Positions 9,457-17,547 of a DNA stretch of 64,000 nt are shown one piece after another. Under the pieces are notes generated by a model. That model searched no databases. It was not told the origin of the DNA and worked only from the letters and a program-made list of their open reading frames with translations. The position numbers were made by a program, and so were the translations under genes. The stretch's first letter is position 1, and every line of letters starts with the position of its first letter. Origin of the DNA: Hymenobacter guriensis (lineage in GTDB: Bacteria; Bacteroidota; Bacteroidia; Cytophagales; Hymenobacteraceae); NCBI RefSeq assembly GCF_015773195.1, contig NZ_JADWYK010000013.1, forward strand, positions 62,001 to 126,000. The letters are read 5' to 3'.

Positions 9457-11232
9457 TTAGGGCTGGGTGCGTACGTAGGCTTTCAGGGTGGCGCACTCAG
9501 TGCCTACGGCCGGGCCGTGGGGCCGAATGGTATAGGCGCCCACCGCCGCCGGCACGATAAACGTTTCGGCGTAATGCACCACGTAGGGCTCGAATGCTCC
9601 GCTTGGGCTTTCCACGACAGCCTCCGCGCCTTGTACCAGGTTGAGCACGTTCACGCCTCCGTGGGTATCGTGCGGTACCGTCCCCGTGAACCAGTGGCGG
9701 CGCGTCTCGATGAACTCCCGCTCGTGCAGGCCGGTGCGTTCTTCGCGCCAGCCGGGGCCGCTGCCCAGGGGGGTAACCTGGTTGACGAGGTGCTGCGTCA
9801 CCCAGCTGGTGGTGCGGTCCGGCTGAATGTTGGCCGCGCCGTGCGCCAGGTGAATGGGACGGGGTAGGCCGTCAAGACCCAGCCGCTCCCAGTCCCAGAG
9901 CTTGAACGTGAAGATGTAGGGGGTAGCCGAAATTTCCAGCACCATGCCACCCGCCCCGGAGCAGTGCACCGTCCCGGCCGGAATCAGGAAGTGGTCGTGC
10001 GCCCGGGCCGGAAACGCGTTGACGTACTGGTCAGTTGGGAAAGGTGCCTCGGGGTTGTCTTGAGCGCGCTGCAAATCCGCCAGCATGGCCGGGAAATCAA
10101 CGTTTTCTTTGAGTCCCAGGTACACCACTGCTTCCGGCTCGGCGGCCAGCATATAGTAGCTCTCATCCTGGGTGTAGGCTAAGCCAAACTTGTCCTGCGC
10201 GTACTCCGTGAGCGGGTGCACCTGCAGGGAAAGGTTGCCCCCACCCATGGTGTCGAGGAAGTCGAAGCGGATAGGAAACTCGGTGCCGAAGCGTCCGTGC
10301 AGAGCCTCGCCCAGCAGCTCGCGCGGATGCGCAAACACCAAGTTGATGCTGGGAATTTCGACCCGCGCCTCGCCGAAGCCCAGCAGCAGGCTATTTTCCT
10401 CCGGCACGCAGTCAAAGCACCAGGCGTAGTTGGGCGGGCCATCGGGCAGGTCACACACCTCACGCATCCACTGTCCGCCCCAGGGGCCCGGGTCGAAGAA
10501 AGGCACCACCCGGAACGGCTGCCGCACGGCCGCCGCCAACCCAGCGCGCAAGTCGGCGCCGCTGATGAGCTTGGGCGCGGCCGGCTCGTTGGTATCAAGC
10601 AGGAAGTCGGCCCGGGGCAGCACCTGCTTTTTGAGTCGATCAGCGGCCCGCCAGTCCACAAAAAACGCACGCTTGTATTTGAGGCTGGCTTTTTCGTTGA
10701 AGTTGCTGCTGCCCAGGTTGGCAATGTCGCCGCGCCGCTGTCGTAGCTGGATTTCCCAGCGGGCTAGGTCAGCGTAGACAAGCAGGGTAGGGTTGGGGCA
10801 TATCAACGTGGCGCCGGTACCCAGTATCAAGACTAACTGCCCTGTGGCCTTAACCAAGGCGTCTTGCGCCGCTTGCAATTGCCCAGGGTTGAAAAAATCG
10901 GCTATGGTCAGCCCATTGAGCCGGCCAAAAACGGGGTCGTCGGTAAGCGGGCCGGCTACCATCCGGTCAATTTCGGCCGGGGTGAAATACAGCTCGTCCG
11001 CTACCAAGCACTGGGCCGGCTGCAGGGCCTGCGTCAGCTCGTGTTGCAGCTGCTTGAGGTCGGTTCCTGGGTAGCACTCTACCGCCAGCACGTGTGGTTG
11101 GATGGTGGCGGGCGGCAGCGCTTGTAGTGCGGCTCGCAGTGCGCTGGCAATGGCTGACCATCCCGTTTGGCAAGCATCAGCCCCTGCTGCTACCGGCACA
11201 AAGGGATACTTGTCATAGTTGGAAGCGCGCAT
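9457..11232 (-). CDS. manA: Large class I mannose-6-phosphate isomerase with N-terminal extension
   Basis: This 591-residue protein converts mannose-6-phosphate to fructose-6-phosphate. The type I isomerase part starts near residue 245 (FFDPGPWGGQWM). It includes LSLQVHPLTEYAQ, with the zinc-binding Gln and His, and HDHFLIPAGTVHCSG, with the second His. Classical ManA proteins are about 390-420 residues, so roughly 240 residues here are extra. That N-terminal region has alternating helix/strand character, with LVLILGTGATLI and a positively charged stretch before it resembling a nucleoside- or phosphoribulo-kinase fold, but no intact GxxxxGK[ST] P-loop is visible. I therefore treat it as a degenerate or regulatory domain. 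It heads the group isomerase, DeoR, MFS. The gene symbol reflects the isomerase domain only. Confidence 0.82.
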   Translation of the reverse strand: MRASNYDKYPFVPVAAGADACQTGWSAIASALRAALQALPPATIQPHVLAVECYPGTDLKQLQHELTQALQPAQCLVADELYFTPAEIDRMVAGPLTDDPVFGRLNGLTIADFFNPGQLQAAQDALVKATGQLVLILGTGATLICPNPTLLVYADLARWEIQLRQRRGDIANLGSSNFNEKASLKYKRAFFVDWRAADRLKKQVLPRADFLLDTNEPAAPKLISGADLRAGLAAAVRQPFRVVPFFDPGPWGGQWMREVCDLPDGPPNYAWCFDCVPEENSLLLGFGEARVEIPSINLVFAHPRELLGEALHGRFGTEFPIRFDFLDTMGGGNLSLQVHPLTEYAQDKFGLAYTQDESYYMLAAEPEAVVYLGLKENVDFPAMLADLQRAQDNPEAPFPTDQYVNAFPARAHDHFLIPAGTVHCSGAGGMVLEISATPYIFTFKLWDWERLGLDGLPRPIHLAHGAANIQPDRTTSWVTQHLVNQVTPLGSGPGWREERTGLHEREFIETRRHWFTGTVPHDTHGGVNVLNLVQGAEAVVESPSGAFEPYVVHYAETFIVPAAVGAYTIRPHGPAVGTECATLKAYVRTQP

Positions 11233-11572
11233 ATGAGAAGTGCTGAAAGGCCGTGCTTAAGCGAAAAGGGAGGGTTGTTGCTGCCAAGCGGTTTGCACTT
11301 GCAGATAGTAGATGCTCCCGACAATGGACGACTTCGTACTTAATGCTCCGGAGGAGCAACGCACTAGTCCCTTACTGTCTTTATGATGCAATATAAATAC
11401 TATTAATGATTGTTTTGTATCAAAACGAGCATAAAAATTTTCAATTGACTATTAAAGCATCTTGGTATGGTTTCGAAAGAACAAGGCACAGTTATCATTT
11501 ATGAGTTGTGCTGCGAGTTCTAGCTCCTAGTTTATGACTTCATCACAAGAACTAGGTTGGTTTAAAAACAAG
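11233..11572. other. Intergenic region with likely promoter of the isomerase group
   Basis: This gap between the cupin-gene terminator and the mannose-6-phosphate isomerase contains a strongly AT-rich stretch (about 11380-11480). It is the natural site for the promoter of the isomerase-DeoR-MFS group. A perfect short palindrome lies at 11412-11426 (listed separately). No coding sequence was recognised. Confidence 0.45.
11412..11426. promoter_or_regulatory. Candidate operator palindrome upstream of the isomerase gene
   Basis: The sequence gttttgtatcaaaac has 6-bp arms and a 3-bp centre, about 180 bp upstream of the isomerase start, within AT-rich DNA. It could bind the DeoR or LacI regulator of this locus. 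No second copy was identified, so this is tentative. Confidence 0.3.
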
Positions 11573-11604
11573 GACAGGGAGTATGAATGCTCATACTCCC
11601 TGTC
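11573..11604 (-). terminator. Rho-independent terminator after the cupin gene
   Basis: Perfect 14-bp arms (11573-11586 and 11591-11604) enclose a 4-nt loop, 23 bp beyond the stop codon of the minus-strand cupin gene. In the minus direction the hairpin is followed by CTTGTTTTTAAA. It would separate the upstream sus/GH operon from the isomerase unit. Confidence 0.8.
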
Positions 11605-11627
11605 TGCTTGGGTATTTCTGGGTATTC

Positions 11628-12134
11628 CTACCGACCAAAATCGTCTTCGACCCGCACAATGTCTTCTTCGTCGGATGGGTAGGCTGGGTCGGTGTGCTGC
11701 CAGATTTCGGCCACTATTCCCCAGCCATCGAGGCCTACCAGGCGGTGACGCTCGCCCTGCCGCAGCACGACCCGTTCACCCGCTTCATAGCGTTTCACCT
11801 CGCCCTGCTCATCGGTGTCGCTCGTGGCCACGCCTACCGGACCCTGCACAACTTGCCAGATTTCGGCCCGGCGGTGGTGGTACTGCCACGACAAGCGGGC
11901 TTCCGGCGCTACCAACAGCACCTTCGGGCTCAGCTTGCCCGAAATACGCAGTTCGTCAATCGACAAGCCATTGAAGTACTGATCGGCAAATTGCTGGGCC
12001 TGGCTTTCATCGAGCACGAAAAAGCCGCCCCAGGGCCGCGTCTGGTCCTGCTGGGCAATGCGGAAGTCCTGTTGCTGCAGCTGCGCGGCTACTTGCTCGA
12101 ATAAGGCCTGCTTTTGGGAATCAGTTGAGGACAT
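11628..12134 (-). CDS. Cupin protein resembling type II phosphomannose isomerase
   Basis: The 168-residue protein begins with a helical segment, followed by TRPWGGFFVLDE, the RPWG motif that opens the mannose-6-phosphate isomerase cupin of GMP/PMI-type proteins. The cupin core is PEARLSWQYHHRRAEIWQVV, with the metal-binding HH..E pattern, and later ERHRLVGL. The ending EIWQHTDPAYPSDEEDIVRV matches the conserved tail of this family. It is likely a stand-alone mannose-6-phosphate isomerase or a sugar-phosphate-binding cupin. The gene is the last of the upstream operon and is followed by a strong terminator. With the large class I isomerase next to it, the locus carries two unrelated candidates for the same step. 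Confidence 0.8.
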   Translation of the reverse strand: MSSTDSQKQALFEQVAAQLQQQDFRIAQQDQTRPWGGFFVLDESQAQQFADQYFNGLSIDELRISGKLSPKVLLVAPEARLSWQYHHRRAEIWQVVQGPVGVATSDTDEQGEVKRYEAGERVVLRQGERHRLVGLDGWGIVAEIWQHTDPAYPSDEEDIVRVEDDFGR

Positions 12135-12251
12135 ACAAAGGTGAAAGAAGGCTACTGAGTTGAATAAAATGAAGTGTCAGGTGAAAACCCCGCGGCAAAG
12201 TTGTCAGTGCCAGGCTGAATTGCCCTGTCTGCCTCGGGTAGTAGACGCCAA

Positions 12252-14750
12252 TTAAGGCTTGCTGCCCATTTGCTTTTGCAGCAGCTTGATGAAATAACCG
12301 CCAACGACCGAGCGGGCCTGAAATCCTACCTGGCGGGCATCTGTGGTTTCGTGCCAGTCGCCAAGCGGCACGCGGCTCGGGGTTTCGTTGGCATAAAGCC
12401 AGATCGGGTGTACCAAGGCCTGGAAATCCGCGTCGCGCTCCGCCAGGGTAGCCGTCCACAGTATCCAGTCCGACTTGGTGTAGGTCTTACGGCTATCCAG
12501 GGGCAGGCCGTAGCGCTGCTGCCGGGTAAGGTAGAAGGCCAGTTCCTTTTGTGCTACCTCCCGGGGGAATATATTCAGCTCCAGCAGCTGGTCCCAGACC
12601 AGGTTGTACTTCTGGCTCCAGGAACCGGCGGGCTTGTCAAAGGTCAGGGCGTAGTGGTTGCCGTCCTCGGCCAGCTGCATCCAGCGACGCGCGTAGTCGC
12701 GGGCCAGGGCCGTGTATTCGGTAGCCGTTTTCTCGTCGCCCTGCTGCCGCGCCATTTGGCCGTAGCAGGCTATGCCCATAATGGCTTTCAGGGAGAGGTT
12801 AGCGTTGCGGGCCAGGTGGCCGGCGAAGTCATCGGTGCAGAGTTGGTTGGTGGGGTCAAGGCCGTCGCGCTTGAGGAATTCCACCCACTTGGTAAGCGTG
12901 GTCCAGTGGGCGCGGGCAAAGTCAGGCTTGCCGTCACGCTTCACTGTGGCCGCCGTGAGGATGAGCATATTGCCGGCTTCTTCCACGGGCATGTCCTCCC
13001 CGTACTTCTGCCCGTTGGCCAGGGGGTAGGTGCCGATGTCGTGGGCCGGAAAATCCTTCTGCCAGCGGCCCGACTCGCTGTAGTCGAAGATAAAGCGCAG
13101 CAACCCCTTGGCCAGTTCGTTGTTGTAGAGCAAAAACAGCGGCGCCGACGGATAGGTCACGTCCACCGTGCCGATGAAGCCGCCGGAGAAATTCTCCTTG
13201 GAGAGCAGCAGTAGCTCGCCCTTGGGCCCCGCCGCGATGGTGTGAGCGGCCACAGCTTGCCGGTAAGCCAGCTGGCAGAGGTCGGCGTACTCCCGGCCGC
13301 CGGCCGCCTGGGCATCGGTGTAGAGTTTCTTATCGAAAGCAGCGCATTGCTGGCGTATGCTGGCATAATCGGTTTCAGCAGCTTGCAGGGCCTTGGCCAT
13401 GGTCATGGCCGGGTCGCGGCGCCACCACGGACGCAGGTTCTGGCCGAAGTACTGCACGGCGTAGGGCGTGTCATAGCCCAGCAGCAGGTGGCGCTCGGCG
13501 GGCTGGTTTACCTGACCTAAATCCAGCACCGCAGCCAGCGCGGTGTTCTGCGCCTGAGTTCCCGATGCGGATTGAGTTGGGCTAGCTGAGGGCAGGGCGC
13601 CGGTTTTGGTGAAAGCCGCTTTCAGCGCTTGCAGCGTGCCGGTTCCGACTTTCGCTGCGCCTACGGGTGCCGCCAGGTAGGCCTGCCCCCAGTCGATACG
13701 ATGGTTGTCGCCGGACTGGCCCAGGACGGCCTGCGTGGTGGTGCCCACGGCCTGCCAGCCCAGCGTCCCAGCCTTGCCCGCCTGGGTAGCCACGCGTTGG
13801 TAGGGCGTGTTGGTAGCCAGCGAAGCGCTGGCCGCCAGCAGCACCTGCACCTTATGGGGCTTGCCGTCGGCGCTCTGGGCCCGGAAAGTGAGGTAGCTGA
13901 CGGGCCGGGCCAGGGTTTCCAGCTTATCCAGCAGCAGCGGCGAAAGAAACTGCGCCGTCAGCCGCACTGGGCCGGCCTCAAAGGCATAGGTGGTTTGGGT
14001 GGCCGTGAGCGTAACACCGGTTTGGCGGGCCACGGGCAGCGAAGCCGGAGCCGGTTCCGCCGCGTAGATTCCGGCGTCGAGGTGGGCGCCGCCCTGGGGG
14101 TTGGCGCAGTGCATGGCCAGTAGGTTCTCGCCTTGGCGCAAGGCCGCACGGGCCGCGTCGGGCAGAGCAAATCGCTCGTAGCTGCCGTTGGCCCCGCCCT
14201 GCTTCAGCAGCAGCACGCCGTTGAGGTACACTTCCGCGTCATCGTCGTGCAAAAGCAGCAATACGAGCTTGCCCGTGGGCAGGGGCCCGCTCAGCTTCAG
14301 GCTGCGGCGTGCCCACACGTCGCGGCTGGTCCACTGCGTGCCGGCCTGGCTGGTATTGTTGGTGAACGGGGCCGGGCCGGTCTTCCAACTGGCGGCGGGA
14401 GTGAAAGCCGGCTGCTCCCAGCCCGCGGCCGGGGCCTCAAAGGTGTAGCGGGCCGAATATGGGGTTTCGGCCGCAATGGGAATAATAGCCCGTAGCGGGG
14501 TGGCGGTCTGCCCCATCAGCTGGTAAGACTGGCCATCGACGCGGACTAAGCCTTCCAGCGGCTGCGCCTCACCGGTCCAGTGCCGGGTAGGGCCCGCGCT
14601 GAGCGTGTCCTGAAACGACCAGAGGCTGAAGTAAGGGTCGTGGGTAATGAGCGGATAGGCCGGGGGCCGCAGATTCTGCGCTTCGGCGTAATTGGTCCCC
14701 AAGCTCAACCAGGCCAGGCTAAGCGGTAAGAATATTCGTAGAAGTTTCAT
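12252..14750 (-). CDS. Exported DUF4965/DUF1793 (glutaminase A-like) protein
   Basis: The product has 832 residues with signal peptide MKLLRIFLPLSLAWLSLGTNYAEA. The order appears to be a DUF4964-type start (LRPPAYPLITHDPYFSLWS), a beta-rich DUF5127-like middle, then the (alpha/alpha)-barrel DUF4965/DUF1793 part with HTIAAGPKGELLLLSKENF, GTVDVTYPSAPLFLLYN and DEGNM-like EEAGNMLIL. The founding fungal member is an extracellular glutaminase (GtaA), but bacterial members occur in polysaccharide loci and the barrel resembles glycosidase clans. Here it sits directly after a FucP-type transporter within an alpha-mannan locus, so a glycan role is plausible and a glutaminase role unproven. Residues about 100-210 look like an inserted sugar-binding beta-sandwich (LSGPLPTGKLVLLLLHDDDA). 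Confidence 0.8.
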   Translation of the reverse strand: MKLLRIFLPLSLAWLSLGTNYAEAQNLRPPAYPLITHDPYFSLWSFQDTLSAGPTRHWTGEAQPLEGLVRVDGQSYQLMGQTATPLRAIIPIAAETPYSARYTFEAPAAGWEQPAFTPAASWKTGPAPFTNNTSQAGTQWTSRDVWARRSLKLSGPLPTGKLVLLLLHDDDAEVYLNGVLLLKQGGANGSYERFALPDAARAALRQGENLLAMHCANPQGGAHLDAGIYAAEPAPASLPVARQTGVTLTATQTTYAFEAGPVRLTAQFLSPLLLDKLETLARPVSYLTFRAQSADGKPHKVQVLLAASASLATNTPYQRVATQAGKAGTLGWQAVGTTTQAVLGQSGDNHRIDWGQAYLAAPVGAAKVGTGTLQALKAAFTKTGALPSASPTQSASGTQAQNTALAAVLDLGQVNQPAERHLLLGYDTPYAVQYFGQNLRPWWRRDPAMTMAKALQAAETDYASIRQQCAAFDKKLYTDAQAAGGREYADLCQLAYRQAVAAHTIAAGPKGELLLLSKENFSGGFIGTVDVTYPSAPLFLLYNNELAKGLLRFIFDYSESGRWQKDFPAHDIGTYPLANGQKYGEDMPVEEAGNMLILTAATVKRDGKPDFARAHWTTLTKWVEFLKRDGLDPTNQLCTDDFAGHLARNANLSLKAIMGIACYGQMARQQGDEKTATEYTALARDYARRWMQLAEDGNHYALTFDKPAGSWSQKYNLVWDQLLELNIFPREVAQKELAFYLTRQQRYGLPLDSRKTYTKSDWILWTATLAERDADFQALVHPIWLYANETPSRVPLGDWHETTDARQVGFQARSVVGGYFIKLLQKQMGSKP

Positions 14751-14816
14751 GTTGTGGCGACCAGAGAAAGCGGAGGCAACCAGCCAGGGAAAGGCTGCAG
14801 GAGTACTGCGCCGTAG

Positions 14817-16082
14817 TTAGCGGGGCTGCACCTGGTGGTACTTGGCACCGAAGAGCAGAATCACGACGTAGCAGATAATGGGCAAGTAGTAGGCCCCCGC
14901 AATATCGTGGTTGGCCACCTGGCCCATGAGATAGGGAAAAACCGCTGCGCCCACCACGCCCGTGATGATGAAAGAGGAGCCCTGCTGGGTACGCGGCCCC
15001 AGATCTTTCAGGCCCAGGCTAAAGACGGTGGGAAACATGATGCTGAAAAAGAAATTGAGCAGCAGCAGCGCCCCAAACGAAGCCCAGCCCCAGCCCTGGG
15101 CAATTACTAGGCACAGCACAATGTTAGCCCCCGCCGCAATGGCCAGCAGCCGGGCCGGCGCAATCACGCGCATAAGGGCCGTGCCGATAAAGCGGCCCAC
15201 CATCATCAGCACCATGCTGAAGGCGAAGAAGTAGGCAGCCCGCTCAGCACTCAGGCTCATTTTCTCTACCCCGTAGTTGATGAAGAACGCCCAGGTGCCG
15301 CCCTGGGCCGCGGCGTTGAAAAACTGCGCCGCCACGGCCCAGCGGAAGTGGCGCCGACTGAAGAGAGAAGGCGTATCGGCGGCCAGCACTGGCTCCTCCC
15401 CGGGCGCCAGTTCGGCGGCGTGCGGGTCGGTGGGCAGGGGCGGCACCCGCACCAGCGCAAAGCCCACGGCTACCGCCAGAATAACGGCTCCTATAACGAG
15501 GTAGAGGGTTTTAACGGCTTGCAGGCCTTCCGAAGCGCCGCCCTGGCTGGCTCGCAGAATAAAGTAGCCCCCTATAACCGGCCCGATGACGGCGCCCAGC
15601 CCGTTGAACGACTGGGCAAAGTTGATGCGCTGGTCGCTGCTCCGCTGGTCACCAAGGGCAGCAATAAACGGGTGCGCTACGGTTTCGAGCGTGGCTAGTC
15701 CGCAGGCCAGGACAAACAAGGCGCCCCGGAAAAATAGGAAAGAGCCCGCATTAGCTGCCGGAATAAACAGAAAAGCCCCGGCTGCATACAGGCCCAGCCC
15801 AAGCAGCACCCCGTTCTTGTACCCGAACCGCTGCATGAACAGCCCCGCCGGAATACCCATCAGGGCGTAGGCCCCGAAGATGGAAAACTGCACCAGCCCG
15901 GAGTCGGCCTTGCTCACGTGCAGCACGCTCTGAAAGTGACGGTTGAGCACGTCGCCCATCGTAATGGCTACTCCCCAAAGCAGGAACAGGGATGCTACAA
16001 AGACGAAGGTGAGGACGAAGCGCCGCTCCGTGAAAGCGGGCCGGGCAGCAGGAACGGGAGGGGCAGTAGCTTGAGCGGGCAT
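14817..16082 (-). CDS. FucP/GluP-type sugar:proton symporter (MFS)
   Basis: This 421-residue membrane protein opens with a Pro/Ala-rich cytoplasmic tail and then FVFVASLFLLWGVAITMGDVLN, the TM1 pattern of FucP-like carriers (FFLWGF...LN). It continues with FGAYALMGIPAGLFMQRFGYKNG, the loop after TM2, and LATLETVAHPFIAALG, equivalent to the conserved N-P region of TM4-5. The family imports fucose, glucose, galactose, mannose or N-acetylglucosamine with protons. Its position between GH76 and DUF4965 genes suggests mannose or a mannose-containing product. It is separated by 66 bp from the DUF4965 gene downstream, consistent with one transcript. Confidence 0.88.
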   Translation of the reverse strand: MPAQATAPPVPAARPAFTERRFVLTFVFVASLFLLWGVAITMGDVLNRHFQSVLHVSKADSGLVQFSIFGAYALMGIPAGLFMQRFGYKNGVLLGLGLYAAGAFLFIPAANAGSFLFFRGALFVLACGLATLETVAHPFIAALGDQRSSDQRINFAQSFNGLGAVIGPVIGGYFILRASQGGASEGLQAVKTLYLVIGAVILAVAVGFALVRVPPLPTDPHAAELAPGEEPVLAADTPSLFSRRHFRWAVAAQFFNAAAQGGTWAFFINYGVEKMSLSAERAAYFFAFSMVLMMVGRFIGTALMRVIAPARLLAIAAGANIVLCLVIAQGWGWASFGALLLLNFFFSIMFPTVFSLGLKDLGPRTQQGSSFIITGVVGAAVFPYLMGQVANHDIAGAYYLPIICYVVILLFGAKYHQVQPR

Positions 16083-16189
16083 ACGAACGAAGTAGCAGGG
16101 AGGAGAAATGACGACTGGAATGCCAGTCCGTGGTGATTGAATACAGGCTAGACCGAGTAGGAATCAGCCAGCTTTGGCCAGGGGAAACC

Positions 16190-17401
16190 CTAGCGGAAGC
16201 GGTACAGGTTGAGCATCATCGACACGCCGCCATTCGTGCGCCAGGAGTTCAGGTTTTCCGTGTCTGACGTGCGGATGCTCCACAGATTCCACATGATGCC
16301 GTTGGAGTTGCGGATGGACCAGGCCTGGGTGGCATTTGCGTCTAACCAGGGGCCGTAATTAGCTGCCGTGCCCGTGTCTTTTACAAACATGCAGGCCCAC
16401 CGGGCAAAGATGGACTTGCCGCCCTGGGTGTCGAGCGTACCGTCTTCGTCTTGCAGGATGCCACCCGGCGTCTTGGACAGACTGTTGCGGGCGTAGTCCA
16501 TGGCTTTCAAACCCATGGCCCGGTAGTCGGGGGTAGTGTAGTAGGGCCGTAGCTCATTGGCCGCCCCAATAAAGGTGCCCTGCGTGTAGAGCAGTGCCCC
16601 TTCGTAGATTTGGCCCGAGGTGTTCATGGCGCCCTTTACCTCTCCGGTAGAGGCTACGTAGAAGCGAGGCACCATCCAGTCCATAATCATTTTGGCCTTG
16701 TTGCGGTAGCTCACGTCGCCGGTGGCTTTGTAGAGCTTCATAGCGCAAATCACGGCCGGGGCATTCACGCAGGTGTTTTTGGAAAGCTTGTCCGTTTTCC
16801 ACCACAGGCCCCCGCCCAGGGTCGTGTCCCAGCCCCGGGCCCACACCAGGTCGAAGTTTTGCCGGGCCATGGTCAGCATTCCGCCATCGTTCCAGATTTC
16901 GTAGGCACGCAGGCACATGATAGAGCCCCAGATGACATCGTCGTTGAACTCATTGTTGCTCCACGTTAGGCCGTAGGCATCGCGCATGCCGTGGTACAGG
17001 TACTGGACTTTGTTTTTAAGGTCAACGGTCGGGTTCACGTTGTAGGCGTCGATAACCGTTTCGATAGCCTCGGCCTGGGTCCAGAAGTCCATCCGCTTGG
17101 TTTTGGCTATATCAAACCAATAGTTCGCCTTGTAGGAAGGACCGTAGGTGCCGTACTGGTTGTAGTACTTATTGTCGTAGCTACTCAACGCCAGCAGGGC
17201 GTCGCTTTTGGATACAACGGCCTGGCTGCTTGCCGGCGTGGTGGGCACCGCCGCCGAGCTTTTCGGAACAGCCTCCTTCTGGCAGCCGCTGAGCACACTC
17301 AGCAGCAGAGCCGGCAGCAGGAGCCGGGTGGTTTTCCGTTTCAGCCCGGCAGCAGCCTTGACAGGTTCCGGGAAGCGGCCAGCAGCGTCTTTCTGGTTCA
17401 T
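16190..17401 (-). CDS. GH76 family alpha-1,6-mannanase lipoprotein
   Basis: The ATG at 17401 gives 403 residues; a GTG ten codons upstream is possible. After a charged n-region comes a lipoprotein signal RLLLPALLLSVLSGC (Cys40) and a Ser/Thr/Pro spacer. The GH76 domain includes NNEFNDDVIWGSIMCLRAY, with the catalytic pair Asp154-Asp155, then GWDTTLGGGLWWK and NAPAVICAMKLYKATGD. This copy is clearly different from the two closely related GH76 lipoproteins of the locus and so may prefer another chain length or act at another site. It lies 146 bp downstream of the GH125 exo-mannosidase in the same operon. Confidence 0.9.
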   Translation of the reverse strand: MNQKDAAGRFPEPVKAAAGLKRKTTRLLLPALLLSVLSGCQKEAVPKSSAAVPTTPASSQAVVSKSDALLALSSYDNKYYNQYGTYGPSYKANYWFDIAKTKRMDFWTQAEAIETVIDAYNVNPTVDLKNKVQYLYHGMRDAYGLTWSNNEFNDDVIWGSIMCLRAYEIWNDGGMLTMARQNFDLVWARGWDTTLGGGLWWKTDKLSKNTCVNAPAVICAMKLYKATGDVSYRNKAKMIMDWMVPRFYVASTGEVKGAMNTSGQIYEGALLYTQGTFIGAANELRPYYTTPDYRAMGLKAMDYARNSLSKTPGGILQDEDGTLDTQGGKSIFARWACMFVKDTGTAANYGPWLDANATQAWSIRNSNGIMWNLWSIRTSDTENLNSWRTNGGVSMMLNLYRFR

Positions 17402-17547
17402 GGTATGGGTTTTTGACGGGTGAATTTTCACTTCTCAACCTCCTTGACTCAAGCGGCAACGGACCAGGCCAGCCCCTGTCGGAAAAGGCAATACGCAGGC
17501 AGGGAGCTAGGCTGGCAGCTCCCATCAATAGGCGATAAGTCAGAAAA

